64,000 nucleotides of DNA from Clostridiaceae bacterium (GTDB lineage: Bacteria; Bacillota; Clostridia; Lachnospirales; Lachnospiraceae), in assembly GCA_902363735.1 (NCBI GenBank), contig CABJBA010000002.1:434001-498000 (forward strand). The letters are read 5' to 3'. The position numbers were made by a program, and so were the translations under genes. The first letter of the stretch is position 1, and each line of letters begins with the position of its first letter. This document shows, in pieces, positions 9,139-17,192 of the stretch. Below the pieces are notes generated by a model that ran no database searches, was not told the DNA's origin, and was given only the letters and a program-made list of their open reading frames with translations.

Positions 9139-9447
9139 ATGAATGAAGAATTTGTAGCAGAAAGAATTGCAAAGCTGCGAACACAGAAAGGTGTCTCTGC
9201 ACGTGATATGAGCCTGTCAATGGGACAGGCAGATAATTATATCAATAACATCGAAAACAGAAAATCACTACCATCCTTTTCGGCATTCTTTTATATCTGC
9301 CAATATTTGGGTGTTACACCAAAAGAATTCTTTGATATGGATGCCCAAAATCCCGGTATGTTAGGTGAATTGATGGACGAAGCAAAACATTTGAACAATA
9401 ATGCCCTTACACATTTGCTAGGCGTTGTACGGGAAATGCGGGAATGA
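9139..9447 (+). CDS. Small XRE-family helix-turn-helix regulator
   Basis: 102 residues. A Cro/CI helix-turn-helix spans about residues 7-65 (RIAKLRTQKGVSARDMSLSM ... YINNIENRKSLPSF). The C-terminus (LNNNALTHLLGVVREM) looks like a short helical dimerisation tail. It lies 385 nt from the divergent integrase and probably controls it. The frame continues past the TGA with 35 further sense codons to 9555, so a longer ancestral protein is conceivable. Confidence 0.8.
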   Translation: MNEEFVAERIAKLRTQKGVSARDMSLSMGQADNYINNIENRKSLPSFSAFFYICQYLGVTPKEFFDMDAQNPGMLGELMDEAKHLNNNALTHLLGVVREMRE

Positions 9448-9698
9448 CAAAAAAATGAGGATATGTTTTACTGTAGTGAAGATATGCAAGAAGCCCTTGC
9501 AGAAAGTACTGCTAGTCAGATCCTTATGATGTATTATGGGAATCATGAACTTTAGATTATGAACCAGAAAAAAGCAGCACAAGCCATGGTTTCTTGTATA
9601 ATCTTTTTACGTGGGAAAAAACAAACATTTTTTAAAAGCATTTTTATAAGGGATTGGAATCTGTCATAGGAATTTATATAAAATCTTATAAATAACAT

Positions 9699-9745
9699 AA
9701 ACTGCGCCTTGAAACAGCTTAAAAGCTTGCTCAAGACGCAGTTTT
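9699..9745. terminator. Bidirectional hairpin terminator
   Basis: AAACTGCG-c-CTTGA pairs with TCAAG-a-CGCAGTTT around a loop that itself contains AGCTT/AAGCT. T-tract on the + side, A-tract (T on the other strand) on the left. Confidence 0.7.
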
Positions 9746-9756
9746 AACATATAAAA

Positions 9757-9784
9757 TTGTTTGAAATAAAAAGAAAGATATGAT
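9757..9784 (+). promoter_or_regulatory. Probable promoter of the UvrA-like/MarR operon
   Basis: TTGTTT (9757-9762), 16-bp spacer, TATGAT (9779-9784). TATG-ATAA-CATA at the -10 and a nearby ATATCAcat half-site could serve as MarR operator. Moderate support only. Confidence 0.45.
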
Positions 9785-9842
9785 AACATATACTTTACCC
9801 ACTCATGTATTAACCATATCACATAAATAAAGAGGTAAAGAT

Positions 9843-12104
9843 ATGTCTGCTAATTATATACAAGTATCAGGTGCAAGGGAACGAAATCTAAAAAACATAA
9901 ATGTCCTGATACCAAAAAAAGAAATAACGGTTTTCACAGGTGTTTCCGGTTCCGGAAAGTCATCTTTGGTATTTGATACAATAGCAGCAGAATCACAAAG
10001 GCAATTAAATGAAACCTACACCAGTTTTATCCGTCACCGTATGCCCCATTACGGAAAGCCAGATGTTGATACTATTGAAAATTTATCCGTAGCTTTTATT
10101 ATCAACCAGAAACGATTAGGCGGTAATGCACGGTCAACAGTCGGAACAATCACAGATATTTACTCCGTACTGCGCTTATTGTTTTCCAGAATTGGAAGGC
10201 CTTTTGTAGGATATTCAGAGGTTTTTTCATTTAACAATCCGGCAGGAATGTGCGAACATTGTGAGGGTTTGGGCAAAATTGAAACCATTGATATGGAAAG
10301 GCTGTTAGATAAAGATAAATCCCTGAATGAGGGAGCTATCCTTTTCCCGACCTTTGAACCTGGTGGATGGCGGTTAACCCGCTATATTGATTCAGGCTTT
10401 TTTGATAACGATAAAAAATTAATAGAATATGCAGCCGGGGAAATGGAACTGTTACTTTACGCTGATGGTATTAAGATTAAAAATCCCGGACCCAAATGGC
10501 ATAAAACCTCTTTATATGAGGGCGTGATTCCCCGCATTGAGCGCAGCTTTCTAAAAAAAGAAGATGGCGAAAAAATCAGATATGGAAAAGAGATAGAACG
10601 TTTTGTTGTAAAACAGGATTGTCCCCACTGCCGGGGAACACGTTTGAACCAGAACGTATTATCTTGTAAAGTGAACGGTATAAATATTGCTCAATGCGCA
10701 GATATGCAGATAAATGAGCTTTTGGATCTCGTTCAATCCATTCATACACCGGCAGCCTCTACGATTGTTTCGGAACTTGTGAACCGGATTCAACACATGG
10801 TATCCATTGGACTGGGCTATTTAAGTTTAGGCAGAGAAACCACTACGCTTTCAGGAGGGGAGTCCCAAAGAATTAAAATGGTTAGCCAGCTTGGCAGTAG
10901 TTTAACTGACCTTACTTACATTTTTGATGAACCCAGTATAGGACTTCATCCTCATGACATAAGCAAAATCAATGAGCTTATGAGGAGGCTGTGCGACAAA
11001 GGCAACACGGTTCTGATTGTAGAGCATGACCCGGACATGATAAAAATTGCAGACCATATTATTGATATGGGTCCGGGTGCGGGAACACATGGAGGTGAAG
11101 TTGTATATCAAGGGAATTTTGATGGTCTGAAAGAAGCCGGAACACTGACAGGAAAATATTTATCGTACAATCCTGAACTTAAGCAAAACACACGGACTCC
11201 CAAAGGATGGATTTCTATTGAACATGCAACGCTTCATAATCTTAAAAACATTTCGGTTGCCATACCAAAAGGAGTCATGACGGTTGTTACCGGGGTTGCA
11301 GGCTCTGGAAAAAGCAGTCTGATCAACGGAGTGCTGCCTAAGCTGTATCCTGAAACGGTTATTATTGACCAGAAAGGGGTTCAAGCATCAAAACGTTCCA
11401 ACATTGCAACCTTTACAGGTATCTTTGATGTGATCAGAAAATTATTTGCCAAAAAGAATGGTGTAAGCCAATCCCTGTTTAGTTTCAACTCCCAAGGTGC
11501 TTGTCCTGCCTGCAAAGGTTTGGGAGTTGTTTATACAGATTTGGCGTTTATGGATACGGTTGTAACAGTATGTGAAGAATGTCATGGAAATCGTTATACG
11601 GATCAAGTGCTTACTTATCAGTTAAGAGGAAAAAATATTGCTGATGTTCTTAACATGACAGTGGCAGAAGCCTTGGATTTCTTTCAGGAGAAAGAAATTG
11701 TAACTGTATTGAAACGGCTTTCAGATGTTGGCATTACTTATGTTTCTTTGGGACAACCGCTAAGTACCCTTTCAGGTGGTGAATTACAGAGAATTAAACT
11801 TGCTTCCGAACTTGAAAACCATGGTCAGATTTATATTTTGGACGAACCTTCGACAGGTTTGCATATGGCTGACATAAAGCAGTTGATTGGTGTAATGAAC
11901 CGCCTTGCAGACCATGATTCCACTCTTATTGTCATAGAACACAATTTGGATATTATTTGTCAGGCAGACTGGATTATTGACATAGGACCGTATGCGGGGC
12001 AGAACGGCGGCCAGATTATGTTTACAGGATTTCCCAAAGATATAATCAATTGCCGTGATTCTTTAACTGGAACGCAATTGAAACGGTACATTAATAAAAA
12101 ATAG
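9843..12104 (+). CDS. Short UvrA-like (UvrA2/DrrC-type) twin ABC ATPase
   Basis: 753 residues, against 941 for the canonical UvrA encoded at 34.3 kb. Two UvrA-type ATPase modules are complete: Walker [10 protein letters not shown] near residue 33 and GVAGSGKSS near 484, signatures TTLSGGESQRIKM and STLSGGELQRIKL, and Walker [12 protein letters not shown] and YILDEPSTGLH. CxxC pairs CEHC, CPHC, CPAC and CEEC remain. Directly after SRIG the sequence jumps to FSFNNPAGMC, so the region corresponding to the UvrB-binding domain and first zinc module is absent. Such accessory UvrAs are linked to protection against DNA-binding drugs rather than excision with UvrB. It is co-transcribed with a MarR regulator 12 nt downstream. 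Confidence 0.88.
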   Translation: MSANYIQVSGARERNLKNINVLIPKKEITVFTGVSGSGKSSLVFDTIAAESQRQLNETYTSFIRHRMPHYGKPDVDTIENLSVAFIINQKRLGGNARSTVGTITDIYSVLRLLFSRIGRPFVGYSEVFSFNNPAGMCEHCEGLGKIETIDMERLLDKDKSLNEGAILFPTFEPGGWRLTRYIDSGFFDNDKKLIEYAAGEMELLLYADGIKIKNPGPKWHKTSLYEGVIPRIERSFLKKEDGEKIRYGKEIERFVVKQDCPHCRGTRLNQNVLSCKVNGINIAQCADMQINELLDLVQSIHTPAASTIVSELVNRIQHMVSIGLGYLSLGRETTTLSGGESQRIKMVSQLGSSLTDLTYIFDEPSIGLHPHDISKINELMRRLCDKGNTVLIVEHDPDMIKIADHIIDMGPGAGTHGGEVVYQGNFDGLKEAGTLTGKYLSYNPELKQNTRTPKGWISIEHATLHNLKNISVAIPKGVMTVVTGVAGSGKSSLINGVLPKLYPETVIIDQKGVQASKRSNIATFTGIFDVIRKLFAKKNGVSQSLFSFNSQGACPACKGLGVVYTDLAFMDTVVTVCEECHGNRYTDQVLTYQLRGKNIADVLNMTVAEALDFFQEKEIVTVLKRLSDVGITYVSLGQPLSTLSGGELQRIKLASELENHGQIYILDEPSTGLHMADIKQLIGVMNRLADHDSTLIVIEHNLDIICQADWIIDIGPYAGQNGGQIMFTGFPKDIINCRDSLTGTQLKRYINKK

Positions 12105-12116
12105 GAGGTTAGTTTA

Positions 12117-12557
12117 ATGGCTATTAAAGAATTAGAGGAAAGTTATATCCCATTTCAATGTATGATTGTGTCAGATTCAAATAAATTCAATGTTGAGGGA
12201 GTTTCAACGGCACAATACTATATACTTGATACATTGAATAAGCATGGTTTGAAAACCTCCAAGGAACTTGCTGAGATGAGAGGTATTTCACAATCGGGAA
12301 TTTCGAAACTGACAAAGCGTCTGCTGGAAAAAAAGTATATCGTTCAGGAAAGACAGGTTAATGACCGCCGTTTTTATAATATTATGCTTACCCAGGAGGG
12401 GAAAGCGTTCTTGAACCGTGTTGAGGACTTTGGAAATGAAATTATGAATCTGATTGAAGAAGCATTAACAGAAAAAGAAGTACATGAATTTTCCATGATG
12501 TGCGAGAGAATAACCAGCTTATATGCAGATAAGGTAAGCCTGAATAAGATAATATAA
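12117..12557 (+). CDS. MarR-family regulator
   Basis: 146 residues. Winged helix-turn-helix at about residues 35-100 (YYILDTLNKHGLKTSKELAE, MRGISQSGISKLTKRLLEKK), with the wing VNDRRFYNIMLTQEG. It starts 12 nt after the UvrA-like gene with AGGAGG ahead, so the two form an operon, and MarR most likely represses it until a toxic ligand binds. The ligand is not predictable. Confidence 0.88.
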   Translation: MAIKELEESYIPFQCMIVSDSNKFNVEGVSTAQYYILDTLNKHGLKTSKELAEMRGISQSGISKLTKRLLEKKYIVQERQVNDRRFYNIMLTQEGKAFLNRVEDFGNEIMNLIEEALTEKEVHEFSMMCERITSLYADKVSLNKII

Positions 12558-12595
12558 AATTAAGCTGTTTACAGACACACATATGGTTTCAATTA

Positions 12596-12622
12596 AAACC
12601 CTCCACTATAACACCAGACTTT
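12596..12622 (+). promoter_or_regulatory. MerR-type operator box, copy 1
   Basis: AAACCCTCCACTATAACACC followed by AGACTTT. It is 25/27 identical to the box at 13410-13436. It lies 42 nt before the MerR start and is followed by the imperfect dyad partner TGGTGGTATT. Probable autoregulated MerR promoter. Confidence 0.65.
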
Positions 12623-12663
12623 TATATGGTGGTATTATGGTGCCGTAGAATGGCGGTGAAAAA

Positions 12664-13425
12664 ATGAACACTTACAAGACATCTGATATTGCAAAGAGTA
12701 TTGGAATCCATCCCAATACCGTCCGGCTTTATGAAGAACTTGAATTGATTCCCAAACCGGTGCGTAAAGGAAATGGATATCGTGTTTTTACAGATCTTCA
12801 TATGGAGCAGATTAAATTAGTAAGAATTGCTTTAAAGGTTGAGGTTTTGCAAAATGGCCTGAGGAAGCAGGCCATTACTATTATTAAAAACTCCGCTCTT
12901 GGAAATTTTGACAAGGCAATCTGTCTGACGGAATTTTATCTGCAGCAGATTAGAAATGAGCAAAAAAATGCCGAAGAGGCTATAGGGATTACTGAGAAAT
13001 TGTTATCAGGTGACAGTCAGGAAACAGGTGCAGCGTTTCTAACCAGGAAAGAAGCAGCTGACTATTTACAAATTTCAATAGATGCTTTAAGAAATTGGGA
13101 GATGAACGGATTACTTGCAGTAAAGCGAAAACAAAATGGATACCGTGTCTATGGCGAAGAAGACATCCGCAGGCTGAAAATCATACGCTCTCTGCGTTGT
13201 GCCAATTACTCTCTTTCTGCAATTTTGCGAATGCTGAATACCTTATCCCGAAATCCCGAAGCGGACATTCGGCATGTAATTAATACTCCAAAGCAAAATG
13301 ACGATATCATTTCTGTATGCGATAAATTAATCACGTCATTGGACTGGGCTGAACAAAACGCTGAAATTATGCTTTCTCATCTTGGAAAAATGAAGATGAA
13401 ATTTCAAAGAAACCCTACACTTTAA
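12664..13425 (+). CDS. Regulator with two MerR-type DNA-binding domains
   Basis: 253 residues carrying two MerR helix-turn-helix modules in one chain: residues 4-60 (YKTSDIAKSIGIHPNTVRLY, NGYRVFTDLH) and about 124-185 (FLTRKEAADYLQISIDALRN, NGYRVYGEED). Each has the N-G-Y-R-V wing. A helical linker of about 60 residues separates them; no separate drug-binding domain is visible at the C-terminus. Near-identical 27-bp boxes precede this gene and the ABC exporter, so it likely controls both. Tandem MerR domains in one protein are unusual; most MerR proteins use one domain per subunit and dimerise. Confidence 0.85.
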   Translation: MNTYKTSDIAKSIGIHPNTVRLYEELELIPKPVRKGNGYRVFTDLHMEQIKLVRIALKVEVLQNGLRKQAITIIKNSALGNFDKAICLTEFYLQQIRNEQKNAEEAIGITEKLLSGDSQETGAAFLTRKEAADYLQISIDALRNWEMNGLLAVKRKQNGYRVYGEEDIRRLKIIRSLRCANYSLSAILRMLNTLSRNPEADIRHVINTPKQNDDIISVCDKLITSLDWAEQNAEIMLSHLGKMKMKFQRNPTL

Positions 13426-13436
13426 CACCAGACTTT
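13410..13436 (+). promoter_or_regulatory. MerR-type operator box, copy 2
   Basis: AAACCCTACACTTTAACACC followed by AGACTTT. It overlaps the end of the MerR gene and precedes the exporter start by about 50 nt. Two mismatches to copy 1. Confidence 0.65.
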
Positions 13437-13456
13437 GTTCTGGTGTTATTCTTTTT
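13424..13456 (+). terminator. Hairpin between MerR and exporter genes (terminator/operator)
   Basis: AACACCAGA-CTTTGT-TCTGGTGTT is a perfect 9-bp stem beginning inside the MerR stop codon, followed by ATTCTTTTT. It can act as an attenuator or terminator of the MerR transcript, but it shares its left arm with operator copy 2. Confidence 0.65.
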
Positions 13457-13484
13457 ATACAAAGAAAGGGAGGAATATAATTCT

Positions 13485-14216
13485 ATGGAAACTACAATTG
13501 AAGTAAAAAGCCTATGTAAGTCTTACGGTGATCTCAAGGCAGTAGAGAATATCAATATTTCCATTTGCAGTGGGGAAGTATTTGGTTTACTGGGTGCAAA
13601 TGGCGCAGGTAAAAGTACTGCGATTGAATGTATTTTGGGCACAAAAAAGCAAGATGCGGGGACCATATCCATTTTAGGCATGAATCCGCAGAAAGACCGT
13701 AAAAAATTGTTTGAAAGAGTTGGTGTTCAATTTCAGGAAACAAACTATCAGGATAAAATAAAGGTAGCCGAACTTTGCGAGGTCACGGCTTCTCTTTACA
13801 AAACTTCCCTGAATTATGAAAGCCTTTTATTACAATTCGGACTTTCGGATAAGCTGAAAAGCCTGGTCAGTGAACTTTCAGGAGGACAGAAGCAAAGGCT
13901 TTTTATTGTGCTGGCATTAATCCCCAATCCCGATGTTGTATTTCTGGACGAGCTAACCACAGGTCTGGACGCCAGAGCGCGGCGGGAGGTATGGAAAAGC
14001 CTTTCCGGGCTAAAGGAGAAAGGAATTACCATTTTATTAACCTCTCACTTTATGGATGAGGTAGAGGCTCTGTGTGATAACATTATGATTTTGAAAAAGG
14101 GGAAAAATGTTTTTTGCGGAACAGTACAAGAAGCAATCGCAGCCAGTCCTTATGAAACGTTTGAGGATGCATATCTTTGGTACACAGATGAGGAGGAAGA
14201 AAATGAAAGCATTTAG
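13485..14216 (+). CDS. ABC transporter ATP-binding protein (DrrA-type exporter)
   Basis: 243 residues from ATG 13485; GGGAGG at 13468-13473 supports this over the longer reading from 13443. Walker A GANGAGKSTAIE (about residue 41), Q-loop FQETNYQDK, signature LSGGQKQRL, Walker B VVFLDELTTGLD, switch His in LLTSHFMDEVEAL. It powers an ABC-2-type exporter with the next gene, which overlaps it by 14 nt. Drug or peptide export is likely, given the MerR regulator upstream. Confidence 0.92.
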   Translation: METTIEVKSLCKSYGDLKAVENINISICSGEVFGLLGANGAGKSTAIECILGTKKQDAGTISILGMNPQKDRKKLFERVGVQFQETNYQDKIKVAELCEVTASLYKTSLNYESLLLQFGLSDKLKSLVSELSGGQKQRLFIVLALIPNPDVVFLDELTTGLDARARREVWKSLSGLKEKGITILLTSHFMDEVEALCDNIMILKKGKNVFCGTVQEAIAASPYETFEDAYLWYTDEEEENESI

Positions 14217-14946
14217 AGCCTTACTTAAAACAGAAATCGGTTTGTCTATCCGTGGTATGGATATGTTTATTTTTGCAATCTGTATGCCTGTTGTTGTCGT
14301 CATGATCCTGGGAGCGGTGTTCGGAAATAAGCCTGCTTTCGATGGTGCAGAGTATACCTTTTTGGAACAGTCTTTCGGAGCGGTATCAACCATTGCCATT
14401 TGTGCGGGAGGTGTGATGGGTCTTCCATTAGTAGTATCTGATTATCGAAGCAGAAAAATATTAAAGCGGTTTAAGGTGACGCCAACCAGTCCGGTACTGA
14501 TTTTAGCAGTGCAGGTTGTTATTTACGTTCTGTATTCAATTGTTTCACTTATTCTTGTCTATGGAACAGGGGCAGTATTTTTCGGCTATCGGCTAAACGG
14601 TTCATGGCTTCAATTTTTAGGCGCTTACTTGCTGGTTATGCTGTCAATGTTCAGCATTGGGCTGCTGGTGGGAGGACTTGCTCCCAATATTAAAATAGCA
14701 AGTGCTGCGGCAAGTCTGTTGTATTTTCCAATGCTAATCTTTTCGGGTGCTACTCTGCCTTACGAAGTAATGCCCGCTGCACTGCAAAAGGTAGCAGATG
14801 TATTGCCATTGACACAAGGAATAAAACTTCTAAAAGCTGCTTCACTTGGACTGCCCATAAATCATGTTTTTATCCCGGCAGTTGTGATGATTGCAATTGC
14901 AGTCATATGCACTGTTATTTCTCTTTATTTTTTTAAGTGGGAATAG
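14203..14946 (+). CDS. ABC-2-type exporter permease
   Basis: 247 residues from ATG 14203, with GAGGAGGA ahead inside the ATPase gene. About six hydrophobic segments are visible, for example FIFAICMPVVVVMILGAVF and VFIPAVVMIAIAVICTVISL, with the ABC-2 landmark LLYFPMLIFSGATLPYEVMP. It forms the membrane channel for the overlapping ATPase gene. Substrate unknown; MerR-controlled ABC-2 pumps commonly export drugs. Confidence 0.9.
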   Translation: MKAFRALLKTEIGLSIRGMDMFIFAICMPVVVVMILGAVFGNKPAFDGAEYTFLEQSFGAVSTIAICAGGVMGLPLVVSDYRSRKILKRFKVTPTSPVLILAVQVVIYVLYSIVSLILVYGTGAVFFGYRLNGSWLQFLGAYLLVMLSMFSIGLLVGGLAPNIKIASAAASLLYFPMLIFSGATLPYEVMPAALQKVADVLPLTQGIKLLKAASLGLPINHVFIPAVVMIAIAVICTVISLYFFKWE

Positions 14947-15033
14947 ACTTTTGAGGTTTTCTGTATCCTATAATAATACCGGGGCCATGGAATGATAAAA
15001 TTTATCAAAAACCATAAAACTGGATTCTGGCTC

Positions 15034-15062
15034 TTGACAAAGATATGATTAGTAACTATAAT
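15034..15062 (+). promoter_or_regulatory. Promoter of the Rrf2 operon, with overlapping dyad
   Basis: TTGACA (15034-15039), 17-bp spacer, TATAAT (15057-15062). GTAAC-N7-GTTAC at 15052-15068 spans the -10 box and is a good candidate operator for the Rrf2 protein encoded 20 nt downstream. Confidence 0.82.
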
Positions 15063-15082
15063 TGTTACAAAAGGAGAGGTCA

Positions 15083-15490
15083 ATGTATTCAACAAAATTA
15101 TCAGTAAGTATTCACATATTAAGTGTAATTGCGTTAATGGAGGCACAGCCGGTCACATCAGAATTCATTGCCTCCAGCATTAATACCAATCCCGTGCTGG
15201 TACGGCGCCTGATGAGCCGCTTAAAAAAAGCAAAGCTTATTGAGTCCAGTACAAAGCTAGGTGTGACTGGGCTTGCAAGAGAAGCAGTGTATATTACACT
15301 TCTTGATATCTTTCTTGCAGCAGAAGATCATAGGGATCTGTTCAGCGTTCATACCAACACCAATTACGAATGTCCCGTAGGGGCGAATATTCAAACGACC
15401 CTTAAACATTTATATAGTAATATACAAGAAGCAACCGAGGAAAAACTGTCTGCCATAACCCTGGCAGATATTATAAAAGAATTTAAATGA
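15083..15490 (+). CDS. Rrf2-family regulator (YwnA-like)
   Basis: 135 residues from ATG 15083 with AAGGAGAGG ahead. Rrf2 winged helix (KLSVSIHILSVIALMEAQPV, NTNPVLVRRLMSRLKKAKLI). Only one Cys (NYECPVGAN) is present, so the three-Cys iron-sulfur site of IscR/NsrR members is absent. A single-Cys redox switch or a non-redox ligand is more likely. Its order with an NAD(P)-binding protein mirrors the ywnA-ywnB pair of Bacillus subtilis. Likely autoregulates the three-gene operon. Confidence 0.88.
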   Translation: MYSTKLSVSIHILSVIALMEAQPVTSEFIASSINTNPVLVRRLMSRLKKAKLIESSTKLGVTGLAREAVYITLLDIFLAAEDHRDLFSVHTNTNYECPVGANIQTTLKHLYSNIQEATEEKLSAITLADIIKEFK

Positions 15491-15507
15491 GAAAAAGGAG
15501 GTTTATT

Positions 15508-16149
15508 ATGAAGCTGGCAATTATTGGAGCAACGGGAATGGCAGGAACTGCTCTGTATAAAGAAAGTATTTCACGGGGACATGATGTTACAGCAATCGTT
15601 CGTCATAAAGACAAGGCCCTTTCTTTATTTGGAGATGATGTAAAAGTAGTTGATAAAGATGTATTTGATTTAACAAAATCCGATCTGGAGGGATTCGATG
15701 TTGTTGTAAACGCGTTTGCCACGGCACCGGAAAAAGCTTATCTTCATCTGGATCTGGCGGCAAAGCTGATTGGAATGTTCAGAGAAACTGAAAGCCCAAG
15801 GCTGTTCTTTATTCTGGGAGCTGCCAGCTTGCTGGATCAAAATGGCAACCTGTTCCTGGATACATTAAAGACAGTCCCTGATGCGGCATCCTGGATTTCC
15901 ATTCCGACGGAAGCCTACAAGACCCTCAATTTTTTACGGGGCATTGAGAATGTAAACTGGGTAGGAGTATCTCCTTCCGCAGAATTTGTGCCTGGAGAGG
16001 CTACAACTCCTGTAATAGGAACGGATCATCTGATGACCTCATCCACTGGTGAGTCCATTGTAACAAGCGGAACTATGGCAATCGGTATTTTAGATGAAAT
16101 TGAAAATCCACAGTTTATCCGTACAAGGTTTACGGTATGTAATCATTAA
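15508..16149 (+). CDS. NAD(P)-binding oxidoreductase (YwnB-like)
   Basis: 213 residues from ATG 15508 (AAAAGGAGG ahead; a short upstream extension is not needed). Rossmann N-terminus MKLAIIGATGMAGTALYKES with GATGMAG replacing the GxxGxxG glycines, as in atypical SDR / NmrA-like proteins. No Tyr-x3-Lys catalytic pair is apparent, so it may be a reductase of the flavin-reductase-like clade or a sensor. Middle gene of the Rrf2-controlled operon, probably for redox or electrophile stress. Confidence 0.85.
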   Translation: MKLAIIGATGMAGTALYKESISRGHDVTAIVRHKDKALSLFGDDVKVVDKDVFDLTKSDLEGFDVVVNAFATAPEKAYLHLDLAAKLIGMFRETESPRLFFILGAASLLDQNGNLFLDTLKTVPDAASWISIPTEAYKTLNFLRGIENVNWVGVSPSAEFVPGEATTPVIGTDHLMTSSTGESIVTSGTMAIGILDEIENPQFIRTRFTVCNH

Positions 16150-16179
16150 CTATAATATAATTTAACGGAGGTGTTTTGT

Positions 16180-16728
16180 ATGAGCAAAACAATTGGAATC
16201 GTGACAGGCAGTTTAAGAAAGAATTCTTTTTCAGGAAGTATTGCAGACTATGTTTTAAGTCATGCACCGGAAGGCTATGGGTTTAAGATCATTGACATCA
16301 GCGCACTTCCTGTTTACAATCAGGACTACGACGGTGCAGATCCGAAGGAATATACCGTATTCCGTGATGAGATCAAGACTCTGGACGGCGTGCTGTTCAT
16401 TACACCGGAGCATAACAGGTCCATTCCTGCGGCACTTAAGAATGCACTGGATATAGGTTCAAGACCATATGGACAGAATGTATGGGACGGTAAACCAGGT
16501 GCAGTAATCAGCCAGTCTCCGGGAGGAATGGGAGGCTTTGGTGCAAACCATCATCTGCGCCAGGTACTTGCTTTCTTAAATGTCCTGACCCTTGCCCAGC
16601 CGGAAGCTTATATCGGTTCTTACCACACTTTGATCGATGAAAATGGAGCACTGAACAATAAAGATACCCAGAATTTAATTGATGGATTCTTAGCTGCTTT
16701 TGCTGCATGGGTAGAGAAGCTTTCCTGA
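16180..16728 (+). CDS. NADPH-dependent FMN reductase / quinone reductase
   Basis: 182 residues from ATG 16180, with ACGGAGGTG ahead. Flavodoxin-like fold: phosphate loop GSLRKNSFSGSIA, the family signature TPEHNRSIPAALKNALD around residue 72, and SPGGMGGFGANHHLRQ lining the flavin. Reduces quinones, azo compounds or free flavin with NAD(P)H. Third gene of the operon; the terminator at 16790-16819 follows. Confidence 0.92.
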   Translation: MSKTIGIVTGSLRKNSFSGSIADYVLSHAPEGYGFKIIDISALPVYNQDYDGADPKEYTVFRDEIKTLDGVLFITPEHNRSIPAALKNALDIGSRPYGQNVWDGKPGAVISQSPGGMGGFGANHHLRQVLAFLNVLTLAQPEAYIGSYHTLIDENGALNNKDTQNLIDGFLAAFAAWVEKLS

Positions 16729-16789
16729 TAAGAGAATGTATACATGGTATCCTGGCATGAAGCCAATGGAACTATTGCAGAGCTATAAA

Positions 16790-16819
16790 AAAGGCAGACC
16801 GGAGCTTGGTCTGTCTTTT
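16790..16819 (+). terminator. Terminator of the Rrf2 operon
   Basis: GGCAGACC-N7-GGTCTGTC stem (one G-U pair), A-tract before and TTTT after. Confidence 0.85.
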
Positions 16820-16941
16820 CGCGTAAATTGTATTAAACTCCGCATGTTAATCCAGTTGCAAACAAGAGGTAAGCACTGTATAATATTGATTAATCTATGT
16901 TACAAGAATCTTTACTGCTGGATGCATTCAATTGGGAGAAA

Positions 16942-17142
16942 ATGAAAAATGGAATTAAAAGCGCAAACAGGCTGCAAAAATATTGTTTTGCAACTCTTGC
17001 CGACCTGCAGCCAGTCTGTAATAATTTGAGAAAACAGACAGTCGGATCAAAACACTATTTTGTCTGTCGGGAGAATGGAATGATTGAAGTTGAATTAGAA
17101 CGAATGGAAGATGAACTATATAATTTTGAAAGAGAGATTTAG
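16942..17142 (+). CDS. Small hypothetical protein
   Basis: 66 residues from ATG 16942, with GGGAGAA ahead; a longer reading from 16897 would add 15 residues. Contains four Cys and an acidic C-terminal helix (MIEVELERMEDELYNFERE). No family recognised. It lies between the terminator at 16819 and the GNAT gene 50 nt downstream. Could be a real small gene or chance reading frame. Confidence 0.35.
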   Translation: MKNGIKSANRLQKYCFATLADLQPVCNNLRKQTVGSKHYFVCRENGMIEVELERMEDELYNFEREI

Positions 17143-17192
17143 TACAGGCAGTTCTATTAAAAGCCTAAGCCAGCAAAAGAAAGGATATAAAC

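Larger units (their letters stand above)
7543..9842. mobile_element. Remnant of an integrated element (integrase + XRE), right limit undefined
   Basis: A tyrosine integrase next to a broken HD-domain gene, a small XRE regulator with its own strong promoter, and 395 nt of nearly gene-free DNA. No relaxase or structural genes are present, so this is at most a small or decayed element. The left junction must lie at about 7543-7600. I could not find a matching direct repeat on the right; the limit given is only where the next clear transcription unit begins. Confidence 0.45.
9448..9842. other. 395-nt region without a convincing gene
   Basis: Bases 9448-9555 continue the XRE frame after its stop codon; a possible ATG at 9463 would give 30 residues (MFYCSEDMQEALAESTASQI...), with no clear ribosome binding site. 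Probably a relic. The remainder is AT-rich, with the terminator at 9699-9745 and the promoter of the UvrA-like gene at 9757-9784. Confidence 0.5.

Noticed and set aside
9463-9555. 30-codon ORF after the first XRE gene
   Set aside because: It is the in-frame continuation of the XRE reading frame after its stop, with no ribosome binding site; noted only as a possible relic.
16736-16945. 69-codon frame after the FMN reductase gene
   Set aside because: It reads straight through the terminator hairpin at 16790-16819 and has no ribosome binding site.
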